NCBI GenBank assembly: GCA_947626315.1
Contig: CANQRQ010000009.1
Coordinates: 1 to 64,000, forward strand
Source: an uncultured Oscillospiraceae bacterium
GTDB lineage: Bacteria > Bacillota > Clostridia > Oscillospirales > Oscillospiraceae
Length of the DNA stretch: 64,000 nucleotides
Direction: 5' to 3'
The translations under genes were made by a program, and so were the position numbers. Under the pieces are notes generated by a model. It had not been told where the DNA came from, made no database searches, and worked only from the letters and a program-made list of their open reading frames with translations. This document shows positions 6,733 through 14,973 of the stretch, piece by piece; the stretch's first letter is position 1; the number at the start of each line of letters is the position of its first letter.

Positions 6733-8913
6733 TCAGCCGTACTGCTCCGCCAGGTAGATGCTCACCTTGGACTGGATGTTCTCCGCCGCCTGCTGGGCGC
6801 TGATGCCGCCCTGGAAGAAGGGCGTGGCCTCTCTTAAAACAAGCTCATAGAGCGTGTCGTCCACATAATCCAGGGAGTCGATCCGGTCTATCACATCCAG
6901 GGCTTTTTCCAGGCTTCCCGCGGCCGGATCGAAGGTCATTTTGTACAGCTTGTTGTCCGCCCAGCCGGTAACGCTTTTGTATTCGTTCAAGTGCTCCACC
7001 TGCCTCTCCAGCTTGGCATGAAGGGTCTCTGACAGAACTGGAAGCGAATCTATGGGAGGGTCGTTCTGAACGGAAGCGCTCAACAGATACTCAAAAAAGC
7101 TCCATACGCCCTCCTTACAGGGGCTCTGAGCCGACATCCCAAAATTGAGTGCCGGGGACAAGGCGATGCCGCTGCCTCGGGACGGAAATCCCAACTGCAC
7201 AGAGTTTCCGCTGTACGCTCCGTCGGCCCAGCATAAGGACAGGGGGATCAGTCCGCTGGTCTCTATTTGAAACATCTGTTGACCGGTAAATACCAGTCCC
7301 CAACCGTCCGACGCGTCTAAGCCGCTCTTATCGTCCGGCAGCTTTGACGCGAGATCCAGCATGGCGGGGAAGGAAGAATTGACAAAATCGCAGCTGGCGT
7401 TTTCCATATCTATGTAGCTGTCCCCCGTAAAAGCCAGCAGAGTTTCCAGGTATTCCTCTTTGGTAACTTCCGGCCCGAAGAGATTCAGGTCTGTAGAATT
7501 TGCCAGGTCAAGAAAGGTCTCTATGCTCCAGGTGTCCGGCGAGACCATACCGGAAGGACCATACATCATGGTGACCACATAGGCGGGAACAAGGCTGTAC
7601 AGAGCCCCCTTATATTCCAGCACGTCCACGACGCTGGGCGTCAGCTCCTCCAGGCTGATCGCCTCGGAGCTCTCAAACCAGGGCTTCAGGTCCTCCAGCA
7701 GGCCTTTATTGCTGAAGGACCGGGCGTTGACACAGGACAGATCGTAGATATCCGGGGTGTTGCCCGAGAGGATATCGGCGTTGAGCCGCTGGAGCCCGGG
7801 CTGAGAGCCGCCCGGTTCATCCTCCGCGCCGTAGTTGACTACCTCGATCCGGTACTCCCGGCTGAAGGAGTTGAACTGCCGGATATAATCTGACAAATAC
7901 AGATCTACCAGCCCATCCGGATCGTAGATGGCCAGCTTGAGATACTGGATCTCCTTGGCCTCCTCTCCGGCCAGGGTGTACAGGGCCGCCTGCTTGTCAG
8001 CGGTCTCAAAATACAGGTCGTCCGCCAGGTAGAGGAAGCTGCCCGTTCCGCCGCTGGCCTGTTCGTTGGCGTAGGCCGTCCGCTCCCCGGTGGTGAAGTC
8101 CAGGTCATAGACGATGCCGGCGTCTGCGTAGAACACATGACCGTCCCGGCTCCCGGCAGAGAGGCCGTAGAGCTCCATGGGGACTTCATAGCTGGCGGCC
8201 GCCTCATAGTCCGGCCCCAGCACCTGAAACTCCGTGTTCCCCGCCTGTACGACGGACAGCACCAGTTCTGAGGGGTTTTGGGTCAGCTGGCAGGACGCTC
8301 TATAGGCTCCCAGCTCCTTGAGCAGGTTCCCTTCCAGATCGTAGCACAGGATGCCGCCGGAAGTCTCGACCAGATAGCCCCCGTCCGTCACCGTCAGATC
8401 CCAGATGCCCTCCAGCCGGTCCGCCAGAAAGCCCATCGGGGCAACGGATTTTATTTCCCCGCCCTGGAACCGGTCCAGCATCGGGTTCCCGTCAATATCC
8501 GTGAACAGGACATAGGCGCTTCCGTCCGTGCCGCTGCCGATCGTGACGACCCGGCCCGGCTGAAGTTCCTCCGCTTTTGTCACCGTCCCGTTGGCGCCGA
8601 GAAAGTAGAAGCAGGGCTCTCCGCCCTGGGCATCCAGCGGGTCGCCGGTCCGGGCGTAGAGGAACACCTCGTTCCCCGCCTTCACTGCCTTGCGCACGGT
8701 GGCGCCGGCGTCCGGCAGCTCCACCGGCTGGGCCCAGAACAGCCGGGCTCCGCCGTTTCCGGTCAGGTCGCTGCCTACGATCTGGCCGCCGGTATAGGCA
8801 GGCTGCTCCGGTTCGGCGCCGTCCTGCCCTTTGGCGCTGTTCTTTCCCTTGCCGCAGGCTGTCAGGGACAGGGCCAGGCAGAGAATCAAAAATACTGAAA
8901 TGAATTTTTTCAT
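6733..8913 (-). CDS. Large solute-binding-like lipoprotein (ECF operon)
   Basis: 726 residues. A signal peptide ends in the lipobox LSLTAC. Residues about 50-330 are strand-rich and repeat-like (propeller-type in appearance). The second half resembles family 1 extracellular solute-binding proteins, with LSGNTPDIYDLS and KGLLEDLKPWFE. No permease or ATPase gene is nearby, so it may be a sensor rather than a transporter part (inference). AGGAGG precedes ATG 8913, 21 bases after the anti-sigma-like gene. A full-length paralogue lies at 45198-47366, sharing the DIxSGNxPDIYD and KGLLEDLKPxFE blocks. Confidence 0.75.
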   Translation of the reverse strand: MKKFISVFLILCLALSLTACGKGKNSAKGQDGAEPEQPAYTGGQIVGSDLTGNGGARLFWAQPVELPDAGATVRKAVKAGNEVFLYARTGDPLDAQGGEPCFYFLGANGTVTKAEELQPGRVVTIGSGTDGSAYVLFTDIDGNPMLDRFQGGEIKSVAPMGFLADRLEGIWDLTVTDGGYLVETSGGILCYDLEGNLLKELGAYRASCQLTQNPSELVLSVVQAGNTEFQVLGPDYEAAASYEVPMELYGLSAGSRDGHVFYADAGIVYDLDFTTGERTAYANEQASGGTGSFLYLADDLYFETADKQAALYTLAGEEAKEIQYLKLAIYDPDGLVDLYLSDYIRQFNSFSREYRIEVVNYGAEDEPGGSQPGLQRLNADILSGNTPDIYDLSCVNARSFSNKGLLEDLKPWFESSEAISLEELTPSVVDVLEYKGALYSLVPAYVVTMMYGPSGMVSPDTWSIETFLDLANSTDLNLFGPEVTKEEYLETLLAFTGDSYIDMENASCDFVNSSFPAMLDLASKLPDDKSGLDASDGWGLVFTGQQMFQIETSGLIPLSLCWADGAYSGNSVQLGFPSRGSGIALSPALNFGMSAQSPCKEGVWSFFEYLLSASVQNDPPIDSLPVLSETLHAKLERQVEHLNEYKSVTGWADNKLYKMTFDPAAGSLEKALDVIDRIDSLDYVDDTLYELVLREATPFFQGGISAQQAAENIQSKVSIYLAEQYG

Positions 8914-8934
8914 GCTTGCCTCCTGGAAATATGC

Positions 8935-9918
8935 TTAGTTATTATCGTTTTCGCCGGTGAGCTCGGCATAGTCGAAGCGGGCGGCCAGAGCCTCCAGCGC
9001 CTCCCGGCTGAGATCCTCGCCGAACAGGCGTCCGTCTCTCAATTCGAGAGGGTTGGAGTCGATGCGGACGGTGACATACAGATCCCCGGAGCGATAGAAG
9101 ATATAGCCGTTGGGCCAATCCACATCGGGCGCCAGGGCCAACTCCAGCGTGCGGCCGTCCAGCTCCAGCTGCCACTCCTCAAAATCTGCCGTGTCCTTGA
9201 CGAAGAAAGCGTAGGGGTCCACCATGCCGCTTTTATAGCGCTCCAGGGAGTAGAGCAGCTCCTTCCCGTCCAGGTGGAGACCGCCCTCCCCCTTGAAGCT
9301 GCCGTCCTCAAAGATGCAGTGGCAGCTCCAGTCGTCGCCCAGGTCCGGCCGGGTCAGAAAGGCTCCCACGCCGGTGTCCTCCGTAAAGTGCTCGTTCTCG
9401 AAGCCCAGATGGAGAAAGGCCGTGTGGATGGCCAGGCCGTACCGGTCCCCGATGGAGAGCAGGGCGTCCAGCATCTCCTGGTCGAAGGCCCCGTAGATCA
9501 TGGCGGTCTGAGCGTATTCGCCCATATCCTCCGGCCAGCCGGGGGAGTTGTGCTCCAGAGCCTCATCGGCCATTTCCCAATAGACCCGCTGCCACTCGGC
9601 CCCGGCCAGGCTCTCCGGGGAGTCCGCGTAGCCGTTGCTGGCCATATAGCCCCTGGTCCCCACGCTCCCCTCCTGGGGCGCGTAGGGGGAGCTGCTCTCC
9701 GAGGCCGTTACCCGGCCGCTCAGGCCGAACCAGCCCTGGGCATAGGCAAAGGCGGAGAACAGCAGGGCCAGAAGCGCCGCCGCCAGAGCGGCGGTCCACA
9801 GCCTCCGCCGCCTGGGGAGCCGGGGGCTCTTCCCGGCCTGTAAAAACGACCCGGCCTCGCGCACTTCTTCCGGGCCGATGCCATTCATGGCGTTTAAGAG
9901 AAACCAGGCGTCTACCAT
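8935..9918 (-). CDS. Membrane anti-sigma-like protein
   Basis: 327 residues. A short N-terminal cytosolic part (FLLNAMNGIGPEEVREA) and a basic stop (PRLPRRRR) precede one membrane helix (about residues 41-62); the rest is a probable extracytoplasmic domain rich in Trp, Asp and Glu. This layout and the 7-base overlap with the upstream ECF sigma gene fit a single-pass anti-sigma factor. No classical zinc anti-sigma motif (HxxxCxxC) is present, so the binding mode is unknown. AGGAGGAAG precedes ATG 9918. Confidence 0.65.
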   Translation of the reverse strand: MVDAWFLLNAMNGIGPEEVREAGSFLQAGKSPRLPRRRRLWTAALAAALLALLFSAFAYAQGWFGLSGRVTASESSSPYAPQEGSVGTRGYMASNGYADSPESLAGAEWQRVYWEMADEALEHNSPGWPEDMGEYAQTAMIYGAFDQEMLDALLSIGDRYGLAIHTAFLHLGFENEHFTEDTGVGAFLTRPDLGDDWSCHCIFEDGSFKGEGGLHLDGKELLYSLERYKSGMVDPYAFFVKDTADFEEWQLELDGRTLELALAPDVDWPNGYIFYRSGDLYVTVRIDSNPLELRDGRLFGEDLSREALEALAARFDYAELTGENDNN

Positions 9919-10469
9919 AGTCCTTCCTCCTGTAAGTAAGTCCGCAGCCGGCCCCGGAGCCGGAACAGGATGCTCTTTGTCTTGCCCAGACTGAAGTGCA
10001 GACGCTCCGCGATCTCTGCCACCGGGGCCATGTACCAGTAGCGGGAGACGAAGATCTTTCTCTCTGTCTCGGACAGGCCTCGGACAAAGCGGCCGATGGC
10101 GGCCTCGAACTCCTTGCTCTCGTAGCTGCGCTCCACATCTGTCCGGTCAGGGATGCATTCGGACAGCTCCTCCAGCGCCAGCGCCGTCTCCCCGCCGCCG
10201 CGCTTTTTTCGGGTCCGTGCCTTGTAGCGGTTGATGGCCAGGCTCCGGGTGATGGCGCCCAGAAAGCTGGAGAGAAGCGAAGGACGTTTGTCCGGCATCA
10301 GGTTCCAGGCGCAGAGCCAGGTGTCGTTGACGCACTCCTCCGCGTCCCGGTGGTCGGCACAAAAGTTGTAGGCGATCGTGTGGCAGTACCGGCCGTACTT
10401 CCGGTCTGTCTCCTCAATGGCCCGGTCGGACCGCTGCCAGTACAGATCGACGATGGCGGAATCTTCCAT
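9912..10469 (-). CDS. ECF-type RNA polymerase sigma factor
   Basis: 185 residues with region 2 (YCHTIAYNFCADHRDAEECVNDTWLCAW) and region 4 (LSETERKIFVSRYWYMAPVAEIAERLHFSLGKTKS), joined by a short linker and lacking regions 1 and 3, as expected for ECF sigma factors. ATG 10469 has GGAGGGA eight bases upstream. It heads a three-gene minus-strand operon with a membrane anti-sigma-like protein and a solute-binding-like lipoprotein, which suggests envelope signal transduction. A GAAACC box upstream may allow autoregulation. Confidence 0.92.
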   Translation of the reverse strand: MEDSAIVDLYWQRSDRAIEETDRKYGRYCHTIAYNFCADHRDAEECVNDTWLCAWNLMPDKRPSLLSSFLGAITRSLAINRYKARTRKKRGGGETALALEELSECIPDRTDVERSYESKEFEAAIGRFVRGLSETERKIFVSRYWYMAPVAEIAERLHFSLGKTKSILFRLRGRLRTYLQEEGLW

Positions 10470-10504
10470 ACCCTGTTCCCTCCAAGTTGAGAGCTCTCAC
10501 CCTA

Positions 10505-10534
10505 TTAGTCACCAAAAACGGCCCTTTGGTTTCA
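10505..10534 (-). promoter_or_regulatory. Candidate ECF-dependent promoter of the sigma operon
   Basis: On the minus strand GAAACC (10534-10529) is followed, after 18 bp, by GACTAA (10510-10505). The AAC-containing -35 box is typical of ECF promoters. The -10 assignment is uncertain. Confidence 0.4.
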
Positions 10535-10568
10535 TGCTTTGATAAAATATTTTTCCGTACCAAGCCTC

Positions 10569-10624
10569 TTGACAATCTCGAATATCGAGAATATACTGAG
10601 AGCAAATAAACTCGATATTCGAGA
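10569..10624 (+). promoter_or_regulatory. PadR promoter with two operator palindromes
   Basis: TTGACA (10569-10574), 17 bp, TATACT (10592-10597). The palindrome TCTCGA-ATA-TCGAGA (10576-10590) lies in the spacer and a second, CTCGA-TAT-TCGAG (10611-10623), lies next to the ribosome site. Binding of a PadR dimer at these would shut off its own gene. Confidence 0.8.
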
Positions 10625-10639
10625 ATAGGAGGGACGCCT

Positions 10640-10963
10640 GTGCCGCGGCTGAAATTTCAAACCCTGACGGAGCAGATGTTTTATACGCTCCTGTGCCTGG
10701 AGGACGAGCGCTGCGGGATGGATATTCTGGACCGGGTCCCGGCCCTGACCGGCGGGCGGGTCCGTATTGGCTCCGGCACGCTGTACACTCTGCTGGAGCA
10801 GTTCACGGAGGCGGGCCTGATCCGGGAGACAAAGATAGAGGGCCGGCGGCGCAGCTATATCCTGACGGAGGCGGGCCGGAAGCGGCTGGAGGAGGAGTAC
10901 CGGCGGGTGTGCGCCCAGGCGGCGGATTACCGCGCGGTTTTCGGAGAGGGGGAGTCGACATGA
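10640..10963 (+). CDS. PadR family transcriptional regulator
   Basis: 107 residues with the PadR winged-helix pattern: EQMFYTLLCL, RIGSGTLYTLLEQFTEAGLI and the wing GRRRSYILTEAGRKRL, plus a short C-terminal helix for dimerisation (subfamily with no long C-terminal domain). GTG 10640 is preceded by AGGAGGG at the right distance. The promoter carries two matching palindromes, so autorepression is likely. It overlaps the DUF2812 gene by ATGA, the usual pairing in Clostridia where PadR controls a neighbouring membrane protein. Confidence 0.92.
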   Translation: MPRLKFQTLTEQMFYTLLCLEDERCGMDILDRVPALTGGRVRIGSGTLYTLLEQFTEAGLIRETKIEGRRRSYILTEAGRKRLEEEYRRVCAQAADYRAVFGEGEST

Positions 10964-12330
10964 GAGACAAAAAGCGCCGGATCGAGGCCTTTTCCTTCTT
11001 TGACTATACCGGGATCGCCCGGCATCTGTGCAAAATGGCCGAAAAGGGCTGGCTGATCGAGAGCATGTCCAACTTCGGCTGGGTATACCGGCGGATAGAG
11101 CCGGAGAAGCTGTCTTTCTGGGTCAGTTATTTCCCGAAGGCCTCGGAATTTGACCCGGAGCCCACGGAGGAGCAGCGGGAGTTTCATGACTTCTGCGCCC
11201 AAACCGGCTGGGTGCTGGCGGCCCGGTCCGCCCAGATGCAGGTCTTTTACAATGAGCGGGAGGACCCGGTCCCCCTGGAGACGGACCCGGCCGTGGAGGT
11301 GCAGACTATCCGGGCCGCGGCCAGAAGGAGCTACCTGCCCGTCTGGTCCGTGCTGCTGCTGATCTCCATGGCGGACTGCGGCCTGTTTATCTCCCGGCTG
11401 CTGGGGGATCCCGTCGGGCTGCTGGCCAGCGCCCTCAATCTGTTTACGGGCTTTACCTGGCTGCTCCTGTTCCTGCTCTGCGCCCTGGAGCTGGGCGGAT
11501 ATTTCGTCTGGTCCCGGAGAGCGGCCCGGGCGGCGGAGCGGGGAGAGATGCCGGAGACCCGGAGCTTCTCCCACGTTCAGAAAGGCGCCGCGGTCCTGGT
11601 TCTGCTGGGGTTTGTCTATTGGCTGCTCTCCACGCTGACCCAGGGCAGCGCCCTGCAGCGAACCGTGGCCGTCACGATGCTGTCTGCCACGGCCGGGCTG
11701 ATCCTGCTGGTCAACGGCTGCAAAGAGCTGCTCAAGCGCCTAAAGACGCCCCGGGGCCTGAACCGGACGCTGACCCTTCTCACCAGCTTCGTGCTGGCCT
11801 TTGTACTGATGGGCGGCGCCACCTTCGGCATCCTGCGCGCCGTTCGGAACGGGTCCTTTGACCGGGAGACGGAGAAGGAGAGCGGCAGCCTGCCCCTGGC
11901 GATCGAGGAGCTGCTGCCCGGCTCTTATGAGGACTACCGCCGGGAGGTCCGGCGGGAGGAGTCTCTGCTGCTGGGGCAGATCACGACCCGGCAGCGGCCC
12001 GGGCCAAACACGGAGCGGGGGAGCGAAGGGCCTGAGTTGGAACTCACCGTCACGGAAGTAAAACTCCCGGTCCTCTACGGCTTCTGCCGGGACAGCCTGC
12101 TGCGCAGCCATGAGGACCAGGTGCAGGACGGGCAACTGGTGTTAGCCGACCACTATGAGCCCTGGGACCCGGCCCCCTGGAGGGCCGGGGAGGTCTACCG
12201 GCTCTATTGGGGCGCCGGCTATCTGGATCAGTATCTGCTGTGCTATGAGGACAGCCTGGTGGAGATCCGCTTTTCCTGGGAACCGACGGCAGAGCAGATG
12301 GAAGCGGTGGCGGAAAGGTTTGCCGGATAA
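10960..12330 (+). CDS. DUF2812 membrane protein
   Basis: 456 residues. The first about 110 residues form a DUF2812 domain (FFDYTGIARHLCKMAEKGWLIE, then WVSYFP). Four to five membrane helices follow (about 130-305), then a soluble C-terminal region. ATG 10960 overlaps the PadR stop; the longer ORF-track frame from 10693 is the PadR gene read out of phase. Function unknown; coupling to PadR suggests an envelope-stress or drug-related output (inference). Confidence 0.85.
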   Translation: MRDKKRRIEAFSFFDYTGIARHLCKMAEKGWLIESMSNFGWVYRRIEPEKLSFWVSYFPKASEFDPEPTEEQREFHDFCAQTGWVLAARSAQMQVFYNEREDPVPLETDPAVEVQTIRAAARRSYLPVWSVLLLISMADCGLFISRLLGDPVGLLASALNLFTGFTWLLLFLLCALELGGYFVWSRRAARAAERGEMPETRSFSHVQKGAAVLVLLGFVYWLLSTLTQGSALQRTVAVTMLSATAGLILLVNGCKELLKRLKTPRGLNRTLTLLTSFVLAFVLMGGATFGILRAVRNGSFDRETEKESGSLPLAIEELLPGSYEDYRREVRREESLLLGQITTRQRPGPNTERGSEGPELELTVTEVKLPVLYGFCRDSLLRSHEDQVQDGQLVLADHYEPWDPAPWRAGEVYRLYWGAGYLDQYLLCYEDSLVEIRFSWEPTAEQMEAVAERFAG

Positions 12331-12335
12331 AAAAA

Positions 12336-12372
12336 CACAGGGACATCCGTTTTTTGGATGTCCCTGTACATT
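12336..12372. terminator. Bidirectional terminator
   Basis: ACAGGGACATCC (12337-12348) and GGATGTCCCTGT (12356-12367) with A- and T-rich flanks, between the convergent DUF2812 and malic enzyme genes. Confidence 0.85.
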
Positions 12373-12382
12373 TTATAGGAGT

Positions 12383-13555
12383 TCAGATCCTCGCCACGCC
12401 GGTCTGCACCGCCGCGTCGTACACGGTCTTGGCCACCGCGTCCTTTACCCGGCTGTCAAAGGCCAGGGGGAGAATATAGTCCGCGCTCAGCTCCTCGTCC
12501 GTCACAAGGGCGGAGAGCGCAACCGCCGCGGCCAGCTTCATCTCCTCGTTGATCTCGCTGGCCCGGGCGTCCAGCGCGCCCCGGAAAATACCGGGAAAGG
12601 CCAGAACGTTGTTGACCTGGTTGGGGCAGTCGCTCCGGCCGGTGGAGACCACGGCGGCCCCGGCGGCCTTGGCCTCGTCCGGCATGATTTCCGGAACCGG
12701 GTTGGCGCAGGCGAAGATAATGGGGTCCCGGTTCATGCTCCGGATCATGTCCTGGGTCAAAAGCCCCGGAGCGGAGACGCCGATGAACACATCCGCGCCC
12801 CGGATCACGTCCCGGAGAGCGCCCTGCTCCCGGTTCGGATTGGTCTGGGCGGCGATCTCCGCCTTGGCGGGGTTCAGCCCCTCCCGGCCCTGATAGATGG
12901 CGCCGGAGCGGTCGGTCATGATCAGGTTCCGCACCCCGGCCCGGCTCAGCAGCTTCACCACCGCGGTGCCGGCGGCGCCGGCGCCGGAGGTGACCACCTT
13001 GATCTCCTCCGCCTTCTTGCCGGTGAGGCGCAGGGCGTTGCGCAGGGCGGCCATGACAATGACGGCTGTGCCGTGCTGATCGTCGTGGAAGACGGGAATA
13101 TCGCAGCGCGCCTTCAGCTTTTCCTCGATTTCAAAGCAGCGGGGGGCGGAGATATCCTCCAGGTTGATCCCGCCGAAGGAGCCCGCCAGCAGAGCCACAG
13201 TGTTGACGATCTGCTCCACGTCCTTGCTGCGGATGCACAGGGGGATGGCGTCCACACCGCCGAACTCCTTAAAAAGGACGCATTTGCCCTCCATGACGGG
13301 CATGCCTGCCTCCGGGCCGATATCGCCCAGGCCCAGCACCGCCGTGCCGTCGGTGACCACGGCCACGGTATTCCAGCGGCGGGTCAGCTCATAGCTCTTG
13401 TTCACATCCTTCTGGATTTCCAGACAGGGCTGGGCCACGCCGGGAGTATAGGCCAGGCTCAGCGCCTCCCGGCTGTCCACTTTGGCCCGGGAAATCACTT
13501 CAATTTTCCCCTTCAGCTGATAGTGAAGCTCCAGGGATTTCTGCGCATAGTCCAT
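12383..13555 (-). CDS. Malic enzyme (malate to pyruvate, NAD(P)-dependent)
   Basis: 390 residues, the short bacterial type without the phosphotransacetylase extension. Motifs: YTPGVAQPC (substrate site), FKEFGGVDAIPL, the metal/catalytic block FHDDQHGTA, the dinucleotide fold TSGAGAAGTAVVKLL and CANPVPEI. It decarboxylates malate to pyruvate in the cytosol and supplies NAD(P)H; cofactor choice cannot be read safely. The stop of the fumarase beta gene is only 7 bases upstream, so fumarate to malate to pyruvate is encoded as one operon. Confidence 0.93.
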   Translation of the reverse strand: MDYAQKSLELHYQLKGKIEVISRAKVDSREALSLAYTPGVAQPCLEIQKDVNKSYELTRRWNTVAVVTDGTAVLGLGDIGPEAGMPVMEGKCVLFKEFGGVDAIPLCIRSKDVEQIVNTVALLAGSFGGINLEDISAPRCFEIEEKLKARCDIPVFHDDQHGTAVIVMAALRNALRLTGKKAEEIKVVTSGAGAAGTAVVKLLSRAGVRNLIMTDRSGAIYQGREGLNPAKAEIAAQTNPNREQGALRDVIRGADVFIGVSAPGLLTQDMIRSMNRDPIIFACANPVPEIMPDEAKAAGAAVVSTGRSDCPNQVNNVLAFPGIFRGALDARASEINEEMKLAAAVALSALVTDEELSADYILPLAFDSRVKDAVAKTVYDAAVQTGVARI

Positions 13556-13562
13556 CTGCTTT

Positions 13563-14120
13563 TTACCTCACACTCTCTAAGTAGGCGGCCGGGCCGCTCT
13601 CATACAGGTTTCCGCCGCGGCTGTCAATGGCCACGATCAGGGGCATGTCCGCCACCTCCAGGAGCCGGACCGCCTCACAGCCCAGATCCTCCCAGCAGAT
13701 CACCCGGGCGGATTTGACGCAGGCGCCCATCAGCGCCCCCGCGCCGCCCATGGCGGCCAGGTATACGGCGCCGTTTCGGACAATGGCCTCCACCACCGCC
13801 CGGCTCCGGTTCCCTTTGCCCACCATCACCGGCTGGCCCAGATCCAGCAGGCGGGGAGAGTAGGCGTCCATCCGGCCGGAGGTGGTGGGACCGGCGGAGC
13901 CGATCACCTGGCCGGGGGCCTCCGGCGTGGGGCCCACATAGTAGAGCACGCTGCCCTCCAGCGGGAAGGGAAGAGCTTCCCCCCGGTCCAGCAGCTCCAT
14001 CATCCGTTTGTGGGCCGCGTCTCTGGCCGTGTACACCGGGCCGGACAAAAGCACCCGGTCCCCGGCCTTCAGGGCGGCCAGCTCTTCTTTTTTAACGGGA
14101 CTTTTCAGCTTGATTTCCAT
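13563..14120 (-). CDS. Class I fumarate hydratase, beta subunit
   Basis: 185 residues beginning MEIKLKSPVKKEELAALKAGDRVLLSG. It matches the C-terminal half of class I Fe-S fumarases, with YYVGPTPEAPGQVIGSAGPTTSGRMD and the late KSARVICWEDLGCEAV. Paired with the alpha subunit it interconverts fumarate and malate. ATG 14120 is chosen because GAGGTG lies 6 bases upstream; the track start (GTG 14129) overlaps that ribosome site. A two-subunit tartrate dehydratase is the main alternative. Confidence 0.85.
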   Translation of the reverse strand: MEIKLKSPVKKEELAALKAGDRVLLSGPVYTARDAAHKRMMELLDRGEALPFPLEGSVLYYVGPTPEAPGQVIGSAGPTTSGRMDAYSPRLLDLGQPVMVGKGNRSRAVVEAIVRNGAVYLAAMGGAGALMGACVKSARVICWEDLGCEAVRLLEVADMPLIVAIDSRGGNLYESGPAAYLESVR

Positions 14121-14130
14121 AGCACGCACC

Positions 14131-14973
14131 TCACAAGACCAGGCTGGCCCGGCGGGTCACGTGACAGCTGATGTTGACCGCCACGGGGAGCCCCGCCACA
14201 TGGGTGGGCATCGTCTCAATGGCAAGGCCCAGGGCGGTGGTCCTTCCGCCGAAGCCCTGGGGGCCTGTGCCCAGAGCGTTTATGGCTTCCAGAAGTTCCC
14301 GCTCCAGGGCGGCGTAGTAAGGGTCCGGATTGGGCCGGTCAAGGGGACGGAGCAGGGCATGCTTGGCCAGCAGCGCCGCCTTGTCAAAGGTCCCGCCGAT
14401 GCCTACGCCCACCACCACCGGCGGGCAGGGGTTGGCGCCCGCGGAGCGGACCGTATCCAGCACGAAGCGCTTGACGCCCTCCGCCCCATCGGCGGGCTTG
14501 AGCATCTTCAGGGCGCTCATGTTCTCGCTCCCGAAGCCCTTGGGGACCACGGTCAGCCGCAGCCGGTCCCCGGGGACCAGCTCCACCGTGAGGGCCGCGG
14601 GGGTATTGTCCCCGGTGTTGACCCGGCGGAGGGGATCGGCCACTACGCTCTTGCGAAGCAGGCCCTCCTCGTAGCCCCGGCGGACGCCCTCGTTGACGGC
14701 GGCGTTAAAATCCCCTTCAATATGCACGTCCTGCCCCAGCTCCGCGAAAACGCAGGCCAGGCCCGTATCCTGGCAGATAGGGAGGCAGCGCTCCTTTGCC
14801 GCGCCGATGTTGCCGCAGAGCGTGTCCAGAATGCCCTTTGCTGTGGGCCAGGGCTCCTCCCGGGCCGCCTGCTCCATAGCCCGGACAATATCCTCCGGCA
14901 GCTCCCGGTTGGCCCGGACGCACAGCTCCGCCACCGCCGCGCTGATTTCGCCGGCCTGCAGGGTTCTTATCAT
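14131..14973 (-). CDS. Class I fumarate hydratase, alpha subunit
   Basis: 280 residues of the Fe-S hydro-lyase alpha type. Conserved cysteines for the [4Fe-4S] cluster are visible at LPICQDTG, ANPCPPVVVG and NISCH. GFGGRTTALG near the C-terminus is also typical. The cluster acts as Lewis acid in hydration of fumarate, making the enzyme oxygen-sensitive, in keeping with an anaerobe. It overlaps the upstream transporter gene by 4 bases and is followed at once by the beta subunit. Confidence 0.88.
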   Translation of the reverse strand: MIRTLQAGEISAAVAELCVRANRELPEDIVRAMEQAAREEPWPTAKGILDTLCGNIGAAKERCLPICQDTGLACVFAELGQDVHIEGDFNAAVNEGVRRGYEEGLLRKSVVADPLRRVNTGDNTPAALTVELVPGDRLRLTVVPKGFGSENMSALKMLKPADGAEGVKRFVLDTVRSAGANPCPPVVVGVGIGGTFDKAALLAKHALLRPLDRPNPDPYYAALERELLEAINALGTGPQGFGGRTTALGLAIETMPTHVAGLPVAVNISCHVTRRASLVL

